Position numbers and translations under genes: made by a program
Notes under the pieces: model-generated
What the model was told of the DNA's origin: nothing
The model's database searches: none
Seen by the model: only the letters and a program-made list of their open reading frames with translations
Shown here: piece after piece, positions 1 to 7,617 of the stretch
Layout of the letters: every line of letters begins with the position of its first letter
Numbering within the stretch: the stretch's first letter is position 1
Origin: Crocinitomicaceae bacterium
GTDB taxonomy: Bacteria; Bacteroidota; Bacteroidia; Flavobacteriales_D; Crocinitomicaceae
Length of the DNA: 58,870 bases
Direction of reading: 5' to 3'
Assembly: GCA_022447665.1 (NCBI GenBank)
Contig: JAKVAQ010000002.1
Coordinates: 77,289-136,158 of the forward strand

Positions 1-11
1 ATTAAGCAGAA

Positions 12-1913
12 TTAATAAGCCCGCTCTGAACTGCCTTCTACATAATTCATGAAGGCCTTGTTTACCACTTTATTCCCCCCTGGCGTAGGATAGTCTCCTG
101 TAAAATACCAGTCGCCAGTATGATTAGGAATAGCTTTATGAAGATTCTCTATCGATTGATAAACAATTCTCACCTCCGAGTTGATGCCTTCCGGGGTTAA
201 CATCTTAGCTATCTGAGCTGAAATTTCATCAGCAGAAAAAGGTGCATAGATATCTTTTACGTAATTAACAATTTCTTCCTTTTTCAATTTTACTTGAGCC
301 TTACACTTATTGTAAGTTTCATCTATGACATTTTGCATGCCACGCTCTTTAAGCAATTCAATGGCGGCAGTAAAGGCAATAAAATCTCCCATTTTTGCCA
401 TATCGATACCATAACAATCCGGATATCTAATTTGTGGAGCACTTGAAACAACCACAATACGCTTTGGGTTTAGACGATCTAAAATTCTCAGTATACTTTT
501 CTTAAGAGTTGTACCTCTAACAATTGAATCATCTATCACTACAAGATTATCTTTGTGCTCTTTAACAGTACCATAAGTAATATCGTATACGTGAGCAACA
601 AGATCGTCCCTACCATCATCCTGAGTAATAAATGTTCTCAGTTTAGTATCCTTAATGGCAATTTTCTCAACCCTTGTTCTTTTTGCTAAAATATCTCTCA
701 AGTCTTCATCAGAAATATTCGGGCCTTTTTCTTTGATTAAATCAAACTTAATCTCGTTCTGATACTTTTCAAGTCCCTTTATAAGGCCGAAAAAAGATGT
801 TTCAGCTGAGTTTGGAATATAGGTAAAAACGGCATCATCAATGCCTCCATCAATCTGTTCAATAGTTGGCTCTACTAGAAGTCTTCCTAAATTTTTACGC
901 TCTGTATAAATATCTTTATCCCCTGGTCGACCGAAGTAAATTCTCTCAAACGAGCATTGTTTAATCTCCCTTGTCGGATTAATTTCCTCCTCGCTTACCC
1001 ATCCATCTTTCTTTATAATCAAAGCGTGACCAGGTGTAAGTTCTTTTACCTTATCAATAGGAACGTTAAAAGCAGTTTGTATAACAGGTCTCTCTGAAGT
1101 AACTACAACGATCTCGTCATCCTCATACCAGAATGCTGGTCTTATTCCATTCGGATCTCTTAAAACGAATGCATCTCCATGACCAAACAAACCACACATG
1201 GCATAACCTCCGTCCCAAACATCCGAAGAGCGTTTCAAAATTTTAGGTATATCTAGATTCTGACCAATTAAATTATATACATCTCTGTTCGAGTATCCTT
1301 CAGGCTTATATTTAGCATATAACTCCGAATTCTCTTCATCAAGGAAATGCCCTATCTTCTCCATCACAGTAACAGTATCGGCCTGTGCTTTTGGATGCTG
1401 CCCTAACTTTAACAGCGTCTCAAAGAGCTCATCATTATTCGTGAGGTTAAAGTTTCCCGCTACAATAAGATTCCTAGTCATCCAATTGTTCTGCCTTAGA
1501 AACGGGTGACATGACTCTATGCTATTTCTACCAAAAGTTCCATAGCGTAAATGACCTAGAAAAAGCTCTCCAGTGAATCCAGCATTCTTTTTAAGATAGT
1601 CTATATCTTTTAATAGTTTAGGATCCTTCTTTTCAATTTCATTAAAACGCTTATTAACGTGTTTAAAAATATCTTGAATTGGCTTTTGATCTATAGAACG
1701 ATACCTGCTAATATATCTTTGCCCAGGTTCAACATCAAGTTTAATATTTGCTAGTCCCGCTCCATCCTGGCCACGGTTATGTTGTTTCTCCATTAATAGG
1801 TACATTTTATTTAAGCCATAAAAGGCCGTACCATATTTTTCAAGATAAAATTCTAGAGGTTTTTTAAGTCGAAGAAGAGCTATTCCGCACTCGTGCTTTA
1901 TAGGATCACTCAT
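12..1913 (-). CDS. Long-form amidophosphoribosyltransferase (PurF-like)
   Basis: Class II glutamine amidotransferase joined to a type I phosphoribosyltransferase, the PurF layout that makes phosphoribosylamine from PRPP and glutamine in the first step of purine synthesis (cytosol). Seen: HECGIALL near the N-terminus, with Cys9 in the position of the Ntn nucleophile after a short propeptide; HNRGQDGAG and GHLRYGT of the glutaminase domain; and the PRPP loop VVIDDSIVRGTT at about residues 456-468. At 633 residues it is roughly 130 longer than E. coli PurF. As I recall, flavobacteria carry such a long homologue in addition to ordinary PurF, so it may be a specialised paralogue; for that reason I give no symbol. 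It is monocistronic here, with a TAACTTTG -7 box about 30 bases upstream. Confidence 0.85.
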   Translation of the reverse strand: MSDPIKHECGIALLRLKKPLEFYLEKYGTAFYGLNKMYLLMEKQHNRGQDGAGLANIKLDVEPGQRYISRYRSIDQKPIQDIFKHVNKRFNEIEKKDPKLLKDIDYLKKNAGFTGELFLGHLRYGTFGRNSIESCHPFLRQNNWMTRNLIVAGNFNLTNNDELFETLLKLGQHPKAQADTVTVMEKIGHFLDEENSELYAKYKPEGYSNRDVYNLIGQNLDIPKILKRSSDVWDGGYAMCGLFGHGDAFVLRDPNGIRPAFWYEDDEIVVVTSERPVIQTAFNVPIDKVKELTPGHALIIKKDGWVSEEEINPTREIKQCSFERIYFGRPGDKDIYTERKNLGRLLVEPTIEQIDGGIDDAVFTYIPNSAETSFFGLIKGLEKYQNEIKFDLIKEKGPNISDEDLRDILAKRTRVEKIAIKDTKLRTFITQDDGRDDLVAHVYDITYGTVKEHKDNLVVIDDSIVRGTTLKKSILRILDRLNPKRIVVVSSAPQIRYPDCYGIDMAKMGDFIAFTAAIELLKERGMQNVIDETYNKCKAQVKLKKEEIVNYVKDIYAPFSADEISAQIAKMLTPEGINSEVRIVYQSIENLHKAIPNHTGDWYFTGDYPTPGGNKVVNKAFMNYVEGSSERAY

Positions 1914-1944
1914 TGCTAAATTTGTGTCAAGTAAATTATGTGTG

Positions 1945-1952
1945 CAAAGTTA
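1945..1952 (-). promoter_or_regulatory. -7 box (TAACTTTG) of the PurF-like gene
   Basis: On the minus strand the sequence TAACTTTG matches the Bacteroidota sigma-A -7 consensus TAnnTTTG and lies 32 bases before the start codon at 1913. A -33 TTG at normal spacing is not clear, so this rests on the -7 element alone. Confidence 0.45.
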
Positions 1953-2011
1953 CAAAGAGCTTCTAACAATACCTATGAAATTAAAAGATTAACAATATTT
2001 TTGCATTTCAT

Positions 2012-2042
2012 TTTGTTAATAAAATTAAACCCCTTACATTTG
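2012..2042 (+). promoter_or_regulatory. Promoter of the rplM-rpsI operon
   Basis: Both Bacteroidota sigma-A elements are present: TTTG at 2012-2015 and TACATTTG at 2035-2042, separated by 19 bases. Transcription should begin near 2049, giving a leader of about 40 bases before the GTG start of rplM. Confidence 0.65.
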
Positions 2043-2089
2043 CACCCCCAAATTGGGTAAGAAGTATAGTACATAAAAAACTGAATACT

Positions 2090-2545
2090 GTGAAAACTTT
2101 GAGTTACAGGACCATATCTGGAAACAAGGAAACTGCTGCTAAGAAGTGGTTATTAGTTGATGCGGAAGGTCAAAATTTAGGAAGATTAGCTAGTAATGTT
2201 GCCTACCTTTTAAGAGGAAAGCACAAAACTATCTTCACTCCTCATGCTGATTGTGGTGACAACATCATCATTATTAATGCTGAAAAAGTTGCCTTAACAG
2301 GTGATAAGTGGGAAAGCAAAGAATACATCCGCCACACAGGTTATCCAGGTGGACAGCGTGTGACTACAGCAATTGAGATGTTGAGAAAACACCCTGAGAG
2401 ATTGGTTGAAAAATCAGTTAAAGGTATGCTTCCTAAAAATAAGTTGGGTAGAGCGCAATACAGAAACTTAAGAGTTTTTGTAGGTGCCGAGCACAACTTA
2501 GAGGCACAAAAGCCAGAAAAAATTAATATAGATTCAATTAAATAA
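2090..2545 (+). CDS. rplM: 50S ribosomal protein L13
   Basis: Large-subunit protein L13, an early assembly protein bound to 23S rRNA. The 151 residues align with the family throughout: [16 protein letters not shown] near the N-terminus, [12 protein letters not shown], then the conserved HTGYPGG and GMLPKN motifs. The start is GTG at 2090; no ATG lies in a better place, and the promoter at 2012-2042 fits this start. It is followed after two bases by rpsI, the near-universal L13-S9 pairing, so the two are co-transcribed and probably translationally coupled. Confidence 0.97.
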   Translation: MKTLSYRTISGNKETAAKKWLLVDAEGQNLGRLASNVAYLLRGKHKTIFTPHADCGDNIIIINAEKVALTGDKWESKEYIRHTGYPGGQRVTTAIEMLRKHPERLVEKSVKGMLPKNKLGRAQYRNLRVFVGAEHNLEAQKPEKINIDSIK

Positions 2546-2547
2546 AT

Positions 2548-2934
2548 ATGAGTGTTACTAACGCACTAGGCAGACGTAAAAAATCTATTGCACGAGTTTA
2601 CCTATCTAGCGGTAAAGGTAAAATCACGATCAATAACAGAGATTTAAAAGAGTATTTCTGTACTCCTCTATTGTATGATAAAGTGAACCAACCTTTCGAA
2701 GCTACTGATACAGTTGGTAAATACGATGTAAAGATCAACGTTGACGGTGGTGGTTACAACGGTCAGGCAGAAGCAATTCGCTTAGGGATTTCCAGAGCGT
2801 TAATTGAAATCGATCCTGATTGCAAACCAGCATTGAAAGCTGAAGGTCTTACAACTCGTGATCCAAGAATGGTTGAGCGTAAGAAGCCTGGACAAAAGAA
2901 AGCAAGAAAAAAATTCCAGTTCTCGAAACGTTAA
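2548..2934 (+). CDS. rpsI: 30S ribosomal protein S9
   Basis: Small-subunit protein S9, whose basic C-terminal tail reaches toward the P-site tRNA. The 128-residue product starts with the family motif [13 protein letters not shown], has [19 protein letters not shown] in the middle, and ends in the expected lysine/arginine-rich tail finishing FSKR. It sits two bases after rplM. The next gene, rpsB, is 160 bases away, and that gap contains possible hairpins but no clear strong terminator. Confidence 0.97.
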   Translation: MSVTNALGRRKKSIARVYLSSGKGKITINNRDLKEYFCTPLLYDKVNQPFEATDTVGKYDVKINVDGGGYNGQAEAIRLGISRALIEIDPDCKPALKAEGLTTRDPRMVERKKPGQKKARKKFQFSKR

Positions 2935-3094
2935 TTCGTTGGAAAAATTGGTTACTCAAATTTATTTGAGTTTAGTATCTAAATTCTTAAGACTCCTATT
3001 CGTTTAGGGCTACTTAGGGATTGCATCTGTGCAACTATCAGGTGTAAAAAGAATGTAAACAATCCGAGTAATTCGGATATAAAGAATTTAAAAA
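2935..3094 (+). promoter_or_regulatory. Hairpin-containing leader before rpsB
   Basis: The 160-base gap between rpsI and rpsB contains three hairpins: a 7-base stem ACTCAAA/TTTGAGT at 2954-2971, a 5-base stem TTGCA/TGCAA in the middle, and a 6-base stem ATCCGA/TCGGAT at 3062-3078, 16 bases before the rpsB ATG. There is no T-run, so it does not look like a simple terminator. Many ribosomal protein operons have autoregulatory leaders; that this is one is inference. Confidence 0.35.
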
Positions 3095-3832
3095 ATGGCA
3101 AAAGCAACATTTGAAGAATTATTAGAAGCCGGAGTACATTTCGGTCATATGAAAAGTAAGTGGAACCCTAACATGGCCCCTTATATTTTCTCTGAGAAGA
3201 AAGGTATTCACATCATTGACTTAAACAAAACAGCTGCTCAGTTAGAAACAGCTTGTGCTGCGGTAAAGCAAATCGCTAAGTCAGGTAAGAAAATCCTTTT
3301 CGTAGCTACTAAAAAGCAAGCTAAAGAAATCGTTGAGCAACACGTTAAGCCGACAAAGATGCCTTTCATCGTGGAACGTTGGTCTGGTGGAATGTTAACG
3401 AACTTTGGTACTATCCGTAAGGCAATTCGTAAAATGACTTCTATTGACAAAATGGAAGAAGACGGAACAATGAAAACTCTTGCAAAGAGAGAGCGCCTTC
3501 AATTATCTCGTACACGTGCTAAATTAGATAAGAACTACGGTTCTATCGCTGATATGACGCGTGTTCCTGCGGCAATGTTCGTAATTGACGTATTAAAGGA
3601 AAGAATCGCGGTAGCTGAGGCTCGTAAATTAAACATTCCTATTTTCGGAATGGTTGATACGAACTCTGACCCAAGAGGAATTGATTTCGTTATTCCTTCT
3701 AACGATGACGCCACAAAATCAATCTCTAAAATTTTAGAGAAAATTTGTGGAGCAATCAATGAAGGATTAGGCGAAAGAAAAGACGCTAAAGAAAAAGTGA
3801 AAGCTTCAAAAGAAGAAGCTCCAGCTAAATAA
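3095..3832 (+). CDS. rpsB: 30S ribosomal protein S2
   Basis: Small-subunit protein S2, added late in 30S assembly and needed to bring in S1. It opens with the family signature LLEAGVHFGHMKSKWNPNM and contains GGMLTNFGTIRKAI and the C-terminal IPIFGMVDTNSDP motif. The 245 residues end in a Lys/Glu/Ala-rich tail typical of this phylum. tsf follows after 30 bases, the classic rpsB-tsf operon, and the leader at 2935-3094 may regulate both. Confidence 0.97.
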   Translation: MAKATFEELLEAGVHFGHMKSKWNPNMAPYIFSEKKGIHIIDLNKTAAQLETACAAVKQIAKSGKKILFVATKKQAKEIVEQHVKPTKMPFIVERWSGGMLTNFGTIRKAIRKMTSIDKMEEDGTMKTLAKRERLQLSRTRAKLDKNYGSIADMTRVPAAMFVIDVLKERIAVAEARKLNIPIFGMVDTNSDPRGIDFVIPSNDDATKSISKILEKICGAINEGLGERKDAKEKVKASKEEAPAK

Positions 3833-3862
3833 AATTATCTATAACTTTTTAATATTACTACA

Positions 3863-4693
3863 ATGGGCATTACAGCTTCTCAAGTAAATATGCTTAGACA
3901 AAAAACCGGTGCAGGAATGATGGACTGCAAAAAAGCTTTAGTTGAAGCTGACGGTGATGAGCAAAAAGCAATTGACATCCTTAGAAAAAAAGGACAAAAA
4001 GTTGCCTCTAAAAGAGGTGATAACGATACAAACGAAGGTTTAGTTATCGCAAAGCCATTCAACGATGGTAAGTCAGGTGTGATTCTAGCGCTTGCATGTG
4101 AAACAGATTTCGTTGCTAAGAACGATTCTTATTATGAATTCGTAGATAAATTAGCGGATATAGCAGCTGAAAATAGAGTTGCTTCGGTTGAAGACTTCAA
4201 TAACGCTAAATTTGACGATTCTCTTACAGTGGGTGAGAAAATCACAGAGCAAATCGGTGTTATCGGTGAAAAACTAGTTGTTAACGCATTAGAGGTATTT
4301 GATGCTGATGCGGTTGTTGCTTATAACCACCCAGGTAACCAAGTTGCTGCTTTAGTAGGTTTAACTAAAGGATCTGAAGCAGCAGTTGATGCTGGTAAGC
4401 AAGTTGCAATGCAAGTTGCAGCAATGGCGCCTATTGCTTTAGATAAAACAGGTGTTGACCAAGCTACTATTGACAGAGAGTTAGAAATTGGTAAAGAACT
4501 TGCTATTAAAGAAGGTAAGCCTGCTGAGATGGCAGAAAAGATTTCTCAAGGTAGACTAAATAAGTTCTTCAAAGAGAACACTTTACTGAGCCAGCCATTT
4601 GTTAGAGACAATAAAGTTTCAGTTGAGCAATTCCTCAACAACACTGAAGGCGGTTTAACCGTTGCGAAGTTCAAACGAATCGCATTGAAATAA
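3863..4693 (+). CDS. tsf: Elongation factor Ts
   Basis: Guanine-nucleotide exchange factor for EF-Tu. The N-terminal UBA-like region reads ITASQVNMLRQKTGAGMMDCKKAL, with the family motif TGAGMMDCKKAL, followed by the ALACETDFVAKND core signature and the C-terminal MAPIALDK region. Its 276 residues match the usual length of about 275-285. It lies directly after rpsB and is followed by a strong intrinsic terminator at 4701-4732, which separates it from pyrH. Confidence 0.97.
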   Translation: MGITASQVNMLRQKTGAGMMDCKKALVEADGDEQKAIDILRKKGQKVASKRGDNDTNEGLVIAKPFNDGKSGVILALACETDFVAKNDSYYEFVDKLADIAAENRVASVEDFNNAKFDDSLTVGEKITEQIGVIGEKLVVNALEVFDADAVVAYNHPGNQVAALVGLTKGSEAAVDAGKQVAMQVAAMAPIALDKTGVDQATIDRELEIGKELAIKEGKPAEMAEKISQGRLNKFFKENTLLSQPFVRDNKVSVEQFLNNTEGGLTVAKFKRIALK

Positions 4694-4700
4694 ATTTTTA

Positions 4701-4732
4701 AAAATCCTGACTTAATCGTCAGGATTTTTTTT
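4701..4732 (+). terminator. Intrinsic terminator after tsf
   Basis: A perfect 11-base stem (4701-4711 with 4718-4728), a six-base loop TTAATC and a run of eight T from 4725. It starts eight bases after the tsf stop codon. Confidence 0.9.
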
Positions 4733-4743
4733 GTCCTGATTTT

Positions 4744-4751
4744 TATATTTG
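4744..4751 (+). promoter_or_regulatory. -7 box (TATATTTG) before pyrH
   Basis: TATATTTG matches TAnnTTTG. A transcript from it would start near 4757, almost at the ATG at 4758. This argues for that ATG over the in-frame TTG at 4749, which lies inside the box. No well-spaced -33 element is clear. Confidence 0.45.
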
Positions 4752-4757
4752 TCAAAT

Positions 4758-5468
4758 ATGTCCAACTACAAAAGAGTCCTACTCAAACTTAGCGGCGAGG
4801 CCCTGATGGGTGATAAGCAGTTTGGAATTGATAATGCCAGACTTCAACAATACGCCGAAGAAATAAAAAGTATTTACGACGAAAAAATTGAGATTGCCAT
4901 TGTGATTGGTGGCGGAAATATCTTTAGAGGTGTGCAGGCAGAAGAAGGAGGAATGGATAGAACCCAAGGAGATTATATGGGAATGCTAGCAACCATGATA
5001 AATAGCATGGCCCTCCAAGCTTCGTTAGAAAAATTAGGAATTTACACACGTTTGCAGTCAGCAATTGAAATGAAAGAAATGGCCGAACCTTATATAAAAA
5101 GAAGGGCCGTACGTCATCTAGAAAAAAGACGTGTTGTTATTTTTGGTGCAGGAACAGGAAGTCCTTACTTCACAACTGACTCTGCTGCAGCCTTAAGAGC
5201 AATTGAAATTGAAGCTGATGTAATTTTAAAAGGTACTCGTGTAGATGGAATTTACACTGCCGATCCTGAAAAAGATCCAAATGCTGAAAAGTACGGCTCT
5301 ATTACGTTTGATGAGGCCTATTCAAAAGGGCTTAATGTTATGGACCTTACGGCATTTACACTTTGTAAGGAAAATAATTTGCCAATTGTAGTGTTTGACA
5401 TGAATAAAAAGGGTAACCTAAAAAAAATAGTTGAGGGAGAAAAAATTGGTACATTAGTGACCGTCTAA
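4758..5468 (+). CDS. pyrH: UMP kinase
   Basis: Phosphorylates UMP to UDP with ATP; bacterial hexameric amino-acid-kinase fold enzyme of pyrimidine synthesis. Seen: [11 protein letters not shown] at the N-terminus, [11 protein letters not shown], the nucleotide-binding [17 protein letters not shown], and [14 protein letters not shown] start it at the ATG at 4758, giving 236 residues, rather than the TTG three codons upstream, because that TTG overlaps a TAnnTTTG promoter box. frr follows after nine bases, the widely conserved pyrH-frr pair. Confidence 0.96.
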   Translation: MSNYKRVLLKLSGEALMGDKQFGIDNARLQQYAEEIKSIYDEKIEIAIVIGGGNIFRGVQAEEGGMDRTQGDYMGMLATMINSMALQASLEKLGIYTRLQSAIEMKEMAEPYIKRRAVRHLEKRRVVIFGAGTGSPYFTTDSAAALRAIEIEADVILKGTRVDGIYTADPEKDPNAEKYGSITFDEAYSKGLNVMDLTAFTLCKENNLPIVVFDMNKKGNLKKIVEGEKIGTLVTV

Positions 5469-5477
5469 TTTTAAAGC

Positions 5478-6041
5478 ATGGAAGAAGAAATTGAAATGAT
5501 CCTTGATATGGCTAAGGAAAGTAATGATAAGTCATATCAACACTTAGTATCTGAATTAGAAAAAATTAGAGCTGGCAGAGCAACGCCATCGATGTTAGAT
5601 AGCGTTACGGTAGAAGCTTATGGTGCTCAATCTCCTTTAAACCAGGTTGCAAATGTTAGCACGTTGGATGCTAAAACCATTAGTGTTCAACCGTGGGACA
5701 AAAGTATGCTTGACGATATTGCTACTGGTATCATCAATGCAAATCTTGGATTGAACCCTCAAAATAATGGTGAAATGATCATCATTAACGTGCCAATGCT
5801 CACAGAAGAAAGAAGAAAAGAATTGGTAAAAAAAGCAAAGGCAGAAGGAGAAAATGCAAAGGTTAGTGTTCGAAACAACAGAAAAGAAGCGAACGACTCT
5901 TTGAAAAAACTGAAGGATGATGGACTTTCTGAAGATCGTTTAAGAGATTTAGAAGGTGAGATTCAAAATATCACTAATGTGATGGTAGCTAAAGTGGATA
6001 AATTGATTGAAGCTAAAGAAACAGATATACTCACTGTTTAA
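5478..6041 (+). CDS. frr: Ribosome recycling factor
   Basis: Splits the post-termination ribosome together with EF-G. The 187-residue product has the expected layout: an N-terminal helix, the motif LEKIRAGRATPSMLD at about residues 27-41, then VQPWDKSML and the central PMLTEERRKELVKKAK helix motif. Length matches the family (about 185). It is last in the pyrH-frr unit and is followed by an intrinsic terminator at 6064-6091. Confidence 0.97.
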   Translation: MEEEIEMILDMAKESNDKSYQHLVSELEKIRAGRATPSMLDSVTVEAYGAQSPLNQVANVSTLDAKTISVQPWDKSMLDDIATGIINANLGLNPQNNGEMIIINVPMLTEERRKELVKKAKAEGENAKVSVRNNRKEANDSLKKLKDDGLSEDRLRDLEGEIQNITNVMVAKVDKLIEAKETDILTV

Positions 6042-6063
6042 TAAGAGATAAGATTTAATAGGA

Positions 6064-6091
6064 AGGATGCCGGAAAAGGCGTCCTTTTTTT
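6064..6091 (+). terminator. Intrinsic terminator after frr
   Basis: Eight-base stem AGGATGCC/GGCGTCCT (one T-G pair), six-base loop and a run of seven T. It lies 22 bases after the frr stop codon. Confidence 0.88.
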
Positions 6092-6097
6092 GTGCAT

Positions 6098-6157
6098 AAA
6101 AAAAACCTGAAAAGAGGCGTTCTAATAGTCGGTCAGTAGCAAAACTCTTTTCAGGTT
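6098..6157 (-). terminator. Long-loop hairpin with T-run after the response regulator
   Basis: On the minus strand a perfect 13-base inverted repeat (6145-6157 with 6104-6116) ends in a run of eight T. The 28-base loop is unusually long for a terminator. A second hairpin, GAAGCG/CGCTTC at 6181-6198, lies between it and the response regulator stop codon. It works as a 3' end for the minus-strand gene; a small RNA cut from this 3' UTR is possible. Confidence 0.65.
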
Positions 6158-6249
6158 ACCGTGCAAGGAAATTAAAACCAGAAGCGTATTATCGCTTCCT
6201 TATTATTGTAGACGAGACCAAAAAGCAATAGGTTGGCTTATGATTGAAA

Positions 6250-6927
6250 TTATTCTTGAAATTTATATCCAACTCCTCGTAAGTTCACAAAGTGAAAAGG
6301 CTCTTTTGGATTGATTTCAAAGTACTTACGAAGAGAGACAATATAATTATCAATTGTTCTTGAAGTTGGAAAATTTTCTTCTCCCCAGACAACATCTAGG
6401 ATCTCATCACGTGAAACGACAGTATTTTTTCGTTCAACTAATAATTTCAATAAGGCAATTTCGCGGGCAGATAACTGAAATTCTTCAATGCCGTTGCTCG
6501 CTGTATAATCGAGAAAATTGATCTTATTCTTGCCGAATTGATATTCGTTTAACTGATTACCAGAATCTTGGGAGTTTCTTGAAATTAAAATATTTACCCT
6601 CAATAGAAGTTCCTCTAAATCAAAAGGCTTAACCAAATAATCATCAGCCCCCAACTTTAAACCGTTAATTCTATCAGTAGAATTTCCTTTCGCCGAGATA
6701 ATGAGAATAGGCACTGAACTCTTTGCTCGAATAGCTGCACATACATCAAAACCATTAATGAGAGGAATCATTATATCCAGAATGACAATATCGAATTCAT
6801 CAGAAAAAAAGTCAAGTGCTTCCTCGCCATTTCTAGCTATCGTAACGTGATAATTCTCTATTTCAAAGTTCAAGGAAAGCACATTTATCAAGCTCTCTTC
6901 ATCTTCAACTAATAAAATTTTCTTCAT
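6250..6927 (-). CDS. OmpR/PhoB-family response regulator
   Basis: DNA-binding response regulator of a two-component system. The receiver domain (about residues 1-115) has the acidic pair in LLVEDEE, the phosphate-accepting Asp51 in VILDIMIP and Lys100 in YLVKPF. The C-terminal winged helix has LSAREIALLKLLVE and ends SLRKYFE...GVGYKF, the OmpR-type effector domain. I start at MKKILLVEDE (6927), giving 225 residues; in-frame ATGs further upstream would add residues the family lacks. No histidine kinase gene is nearby, so the partner must be elsewhere. The gene is divergent from folK; its -7 box TATCTTTG at 6970-6977 sits just before the folK start. Confidence 0.93.
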   Translation of the reverse strand: MKKILLVEDEESLINVLSLNFEIENYHVTIARNGEEALDFFSDEFDIVILDIMIPLINGFDVCAAIRAKSSVPILIISAKGNSTDRINGLKLGADDYLVKPFDLEELLLRVNILISRNSQDSGNQLNEYQFGKNKINFLDYTASNGIEEFQLSAREIALLKLLVERKNTVVSRDEILDVVWGEENFPTSRTIDNYIVSLRKYFEINPKEPFHFVNLRGVGYKFQE

Positions 6928-6969
6928 TTTTGTCATATCATGTTTCAACACAGATTGAGACAATTGCTA

Positions 6970-6977
6970 CAAAGATA
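6970..6977 (-). promoter_or_regulatory. -7 box (TATCTTTG) of the response regulator
   Basis: Minus-strand TATCTTTG lies 43 bases before the start at 6927. A TTG with a 16-base spacer occurs upstream, inside the first codons of folK, so the two divergent genes share this region. Confidence 0.5.
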
Positions 6978-7499
6978 ATGAACATAGAGAGGGCAAAAAA
7001 GAATTTCAAAATATATCTTTCCTTAGGGAGCAATCTAGGAGATAGGATGAATAATATTGAAAATGCGATTGATCAAATAAATAAAGAACTCGGTGAGGTA
7101 AATAAAATATCTTCCTTTTACGAAACACCTTCTTGGGGTTTTAACTCGTCCAATGACTTTTTAAACGTCACACTTGAATTGATTAGTAGTCTTACTCCTG
7201 AAGAAACGCTCATAAAAATCCAAGAAATTGAAACAGGTATAGGTCGTGATAGAAGTGTAATTAAATCTCATGAAATGGATTATCACGACCGCATTATTGA
7301 TATCGATATTATTGATTTTGAAGGCGAGGTACGAAATGAAAAAAAATTGACCTTACCGCACCCCAAATTTCATATGAGAAAGTTCGTATTAATTCCGCTC
7401 CATGAAATTGCCCCGAAATATGCTCACCCACTTACAAATCAAGGGATTGAGAAGCTTATTGAAATATGTGCTGATAATTCTGAGGTTAGAAAGGTTTAA
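6978..7499 (+). CDS. folK: 2-amino-4-hydroxy-6-hydroxymethyldihydropteridine pyrophosphokinase
   Basis: Transfers pyrophosphate from ATP to hydroxymethyldihydropterin in folate synthesis. Seen: LSLGSNLGDR near the N-terminus, SSFYETPSWGF for the pterin pocket, IETGIGRDRS, a DRIIDIDIIDF stretch matching the RxIDLDIL signature, and LPHPKFHMRKFVL. I use the ATG at 6978, giving 173 residues; an upstream in-frame start would add 16 residues with no family match and would overlap the response regulator. It ends 118 bases before the next gene. Confidence 0.93.
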   Translation: MNIERAKKNFKIYLSLGSNLGDRMNNIENAIDQINKELGEVNKISSFYETPSWGFNSSNDFLNVTLELISSLTPEETLIKIQEIETGIGRDRSVIKSHEMDYHDRIIDIDIIDFEGEVRNEKKLTLPHPKFHMRKFVLIPLHEIAPKYAHPLTNQGIEKLIEICADNSEVRKV

Positions 7500-7617
7500 G
7501 CTTGCCCTTTATAAGGCACTAGAAAAAGAAACAATACTGATTCAGGATAAAAAATATTCCTTATTATTGCAGAGATTTTTTAGAAAACTAAAAACAACAG
7601 GTTTAAAATCAATAAGA

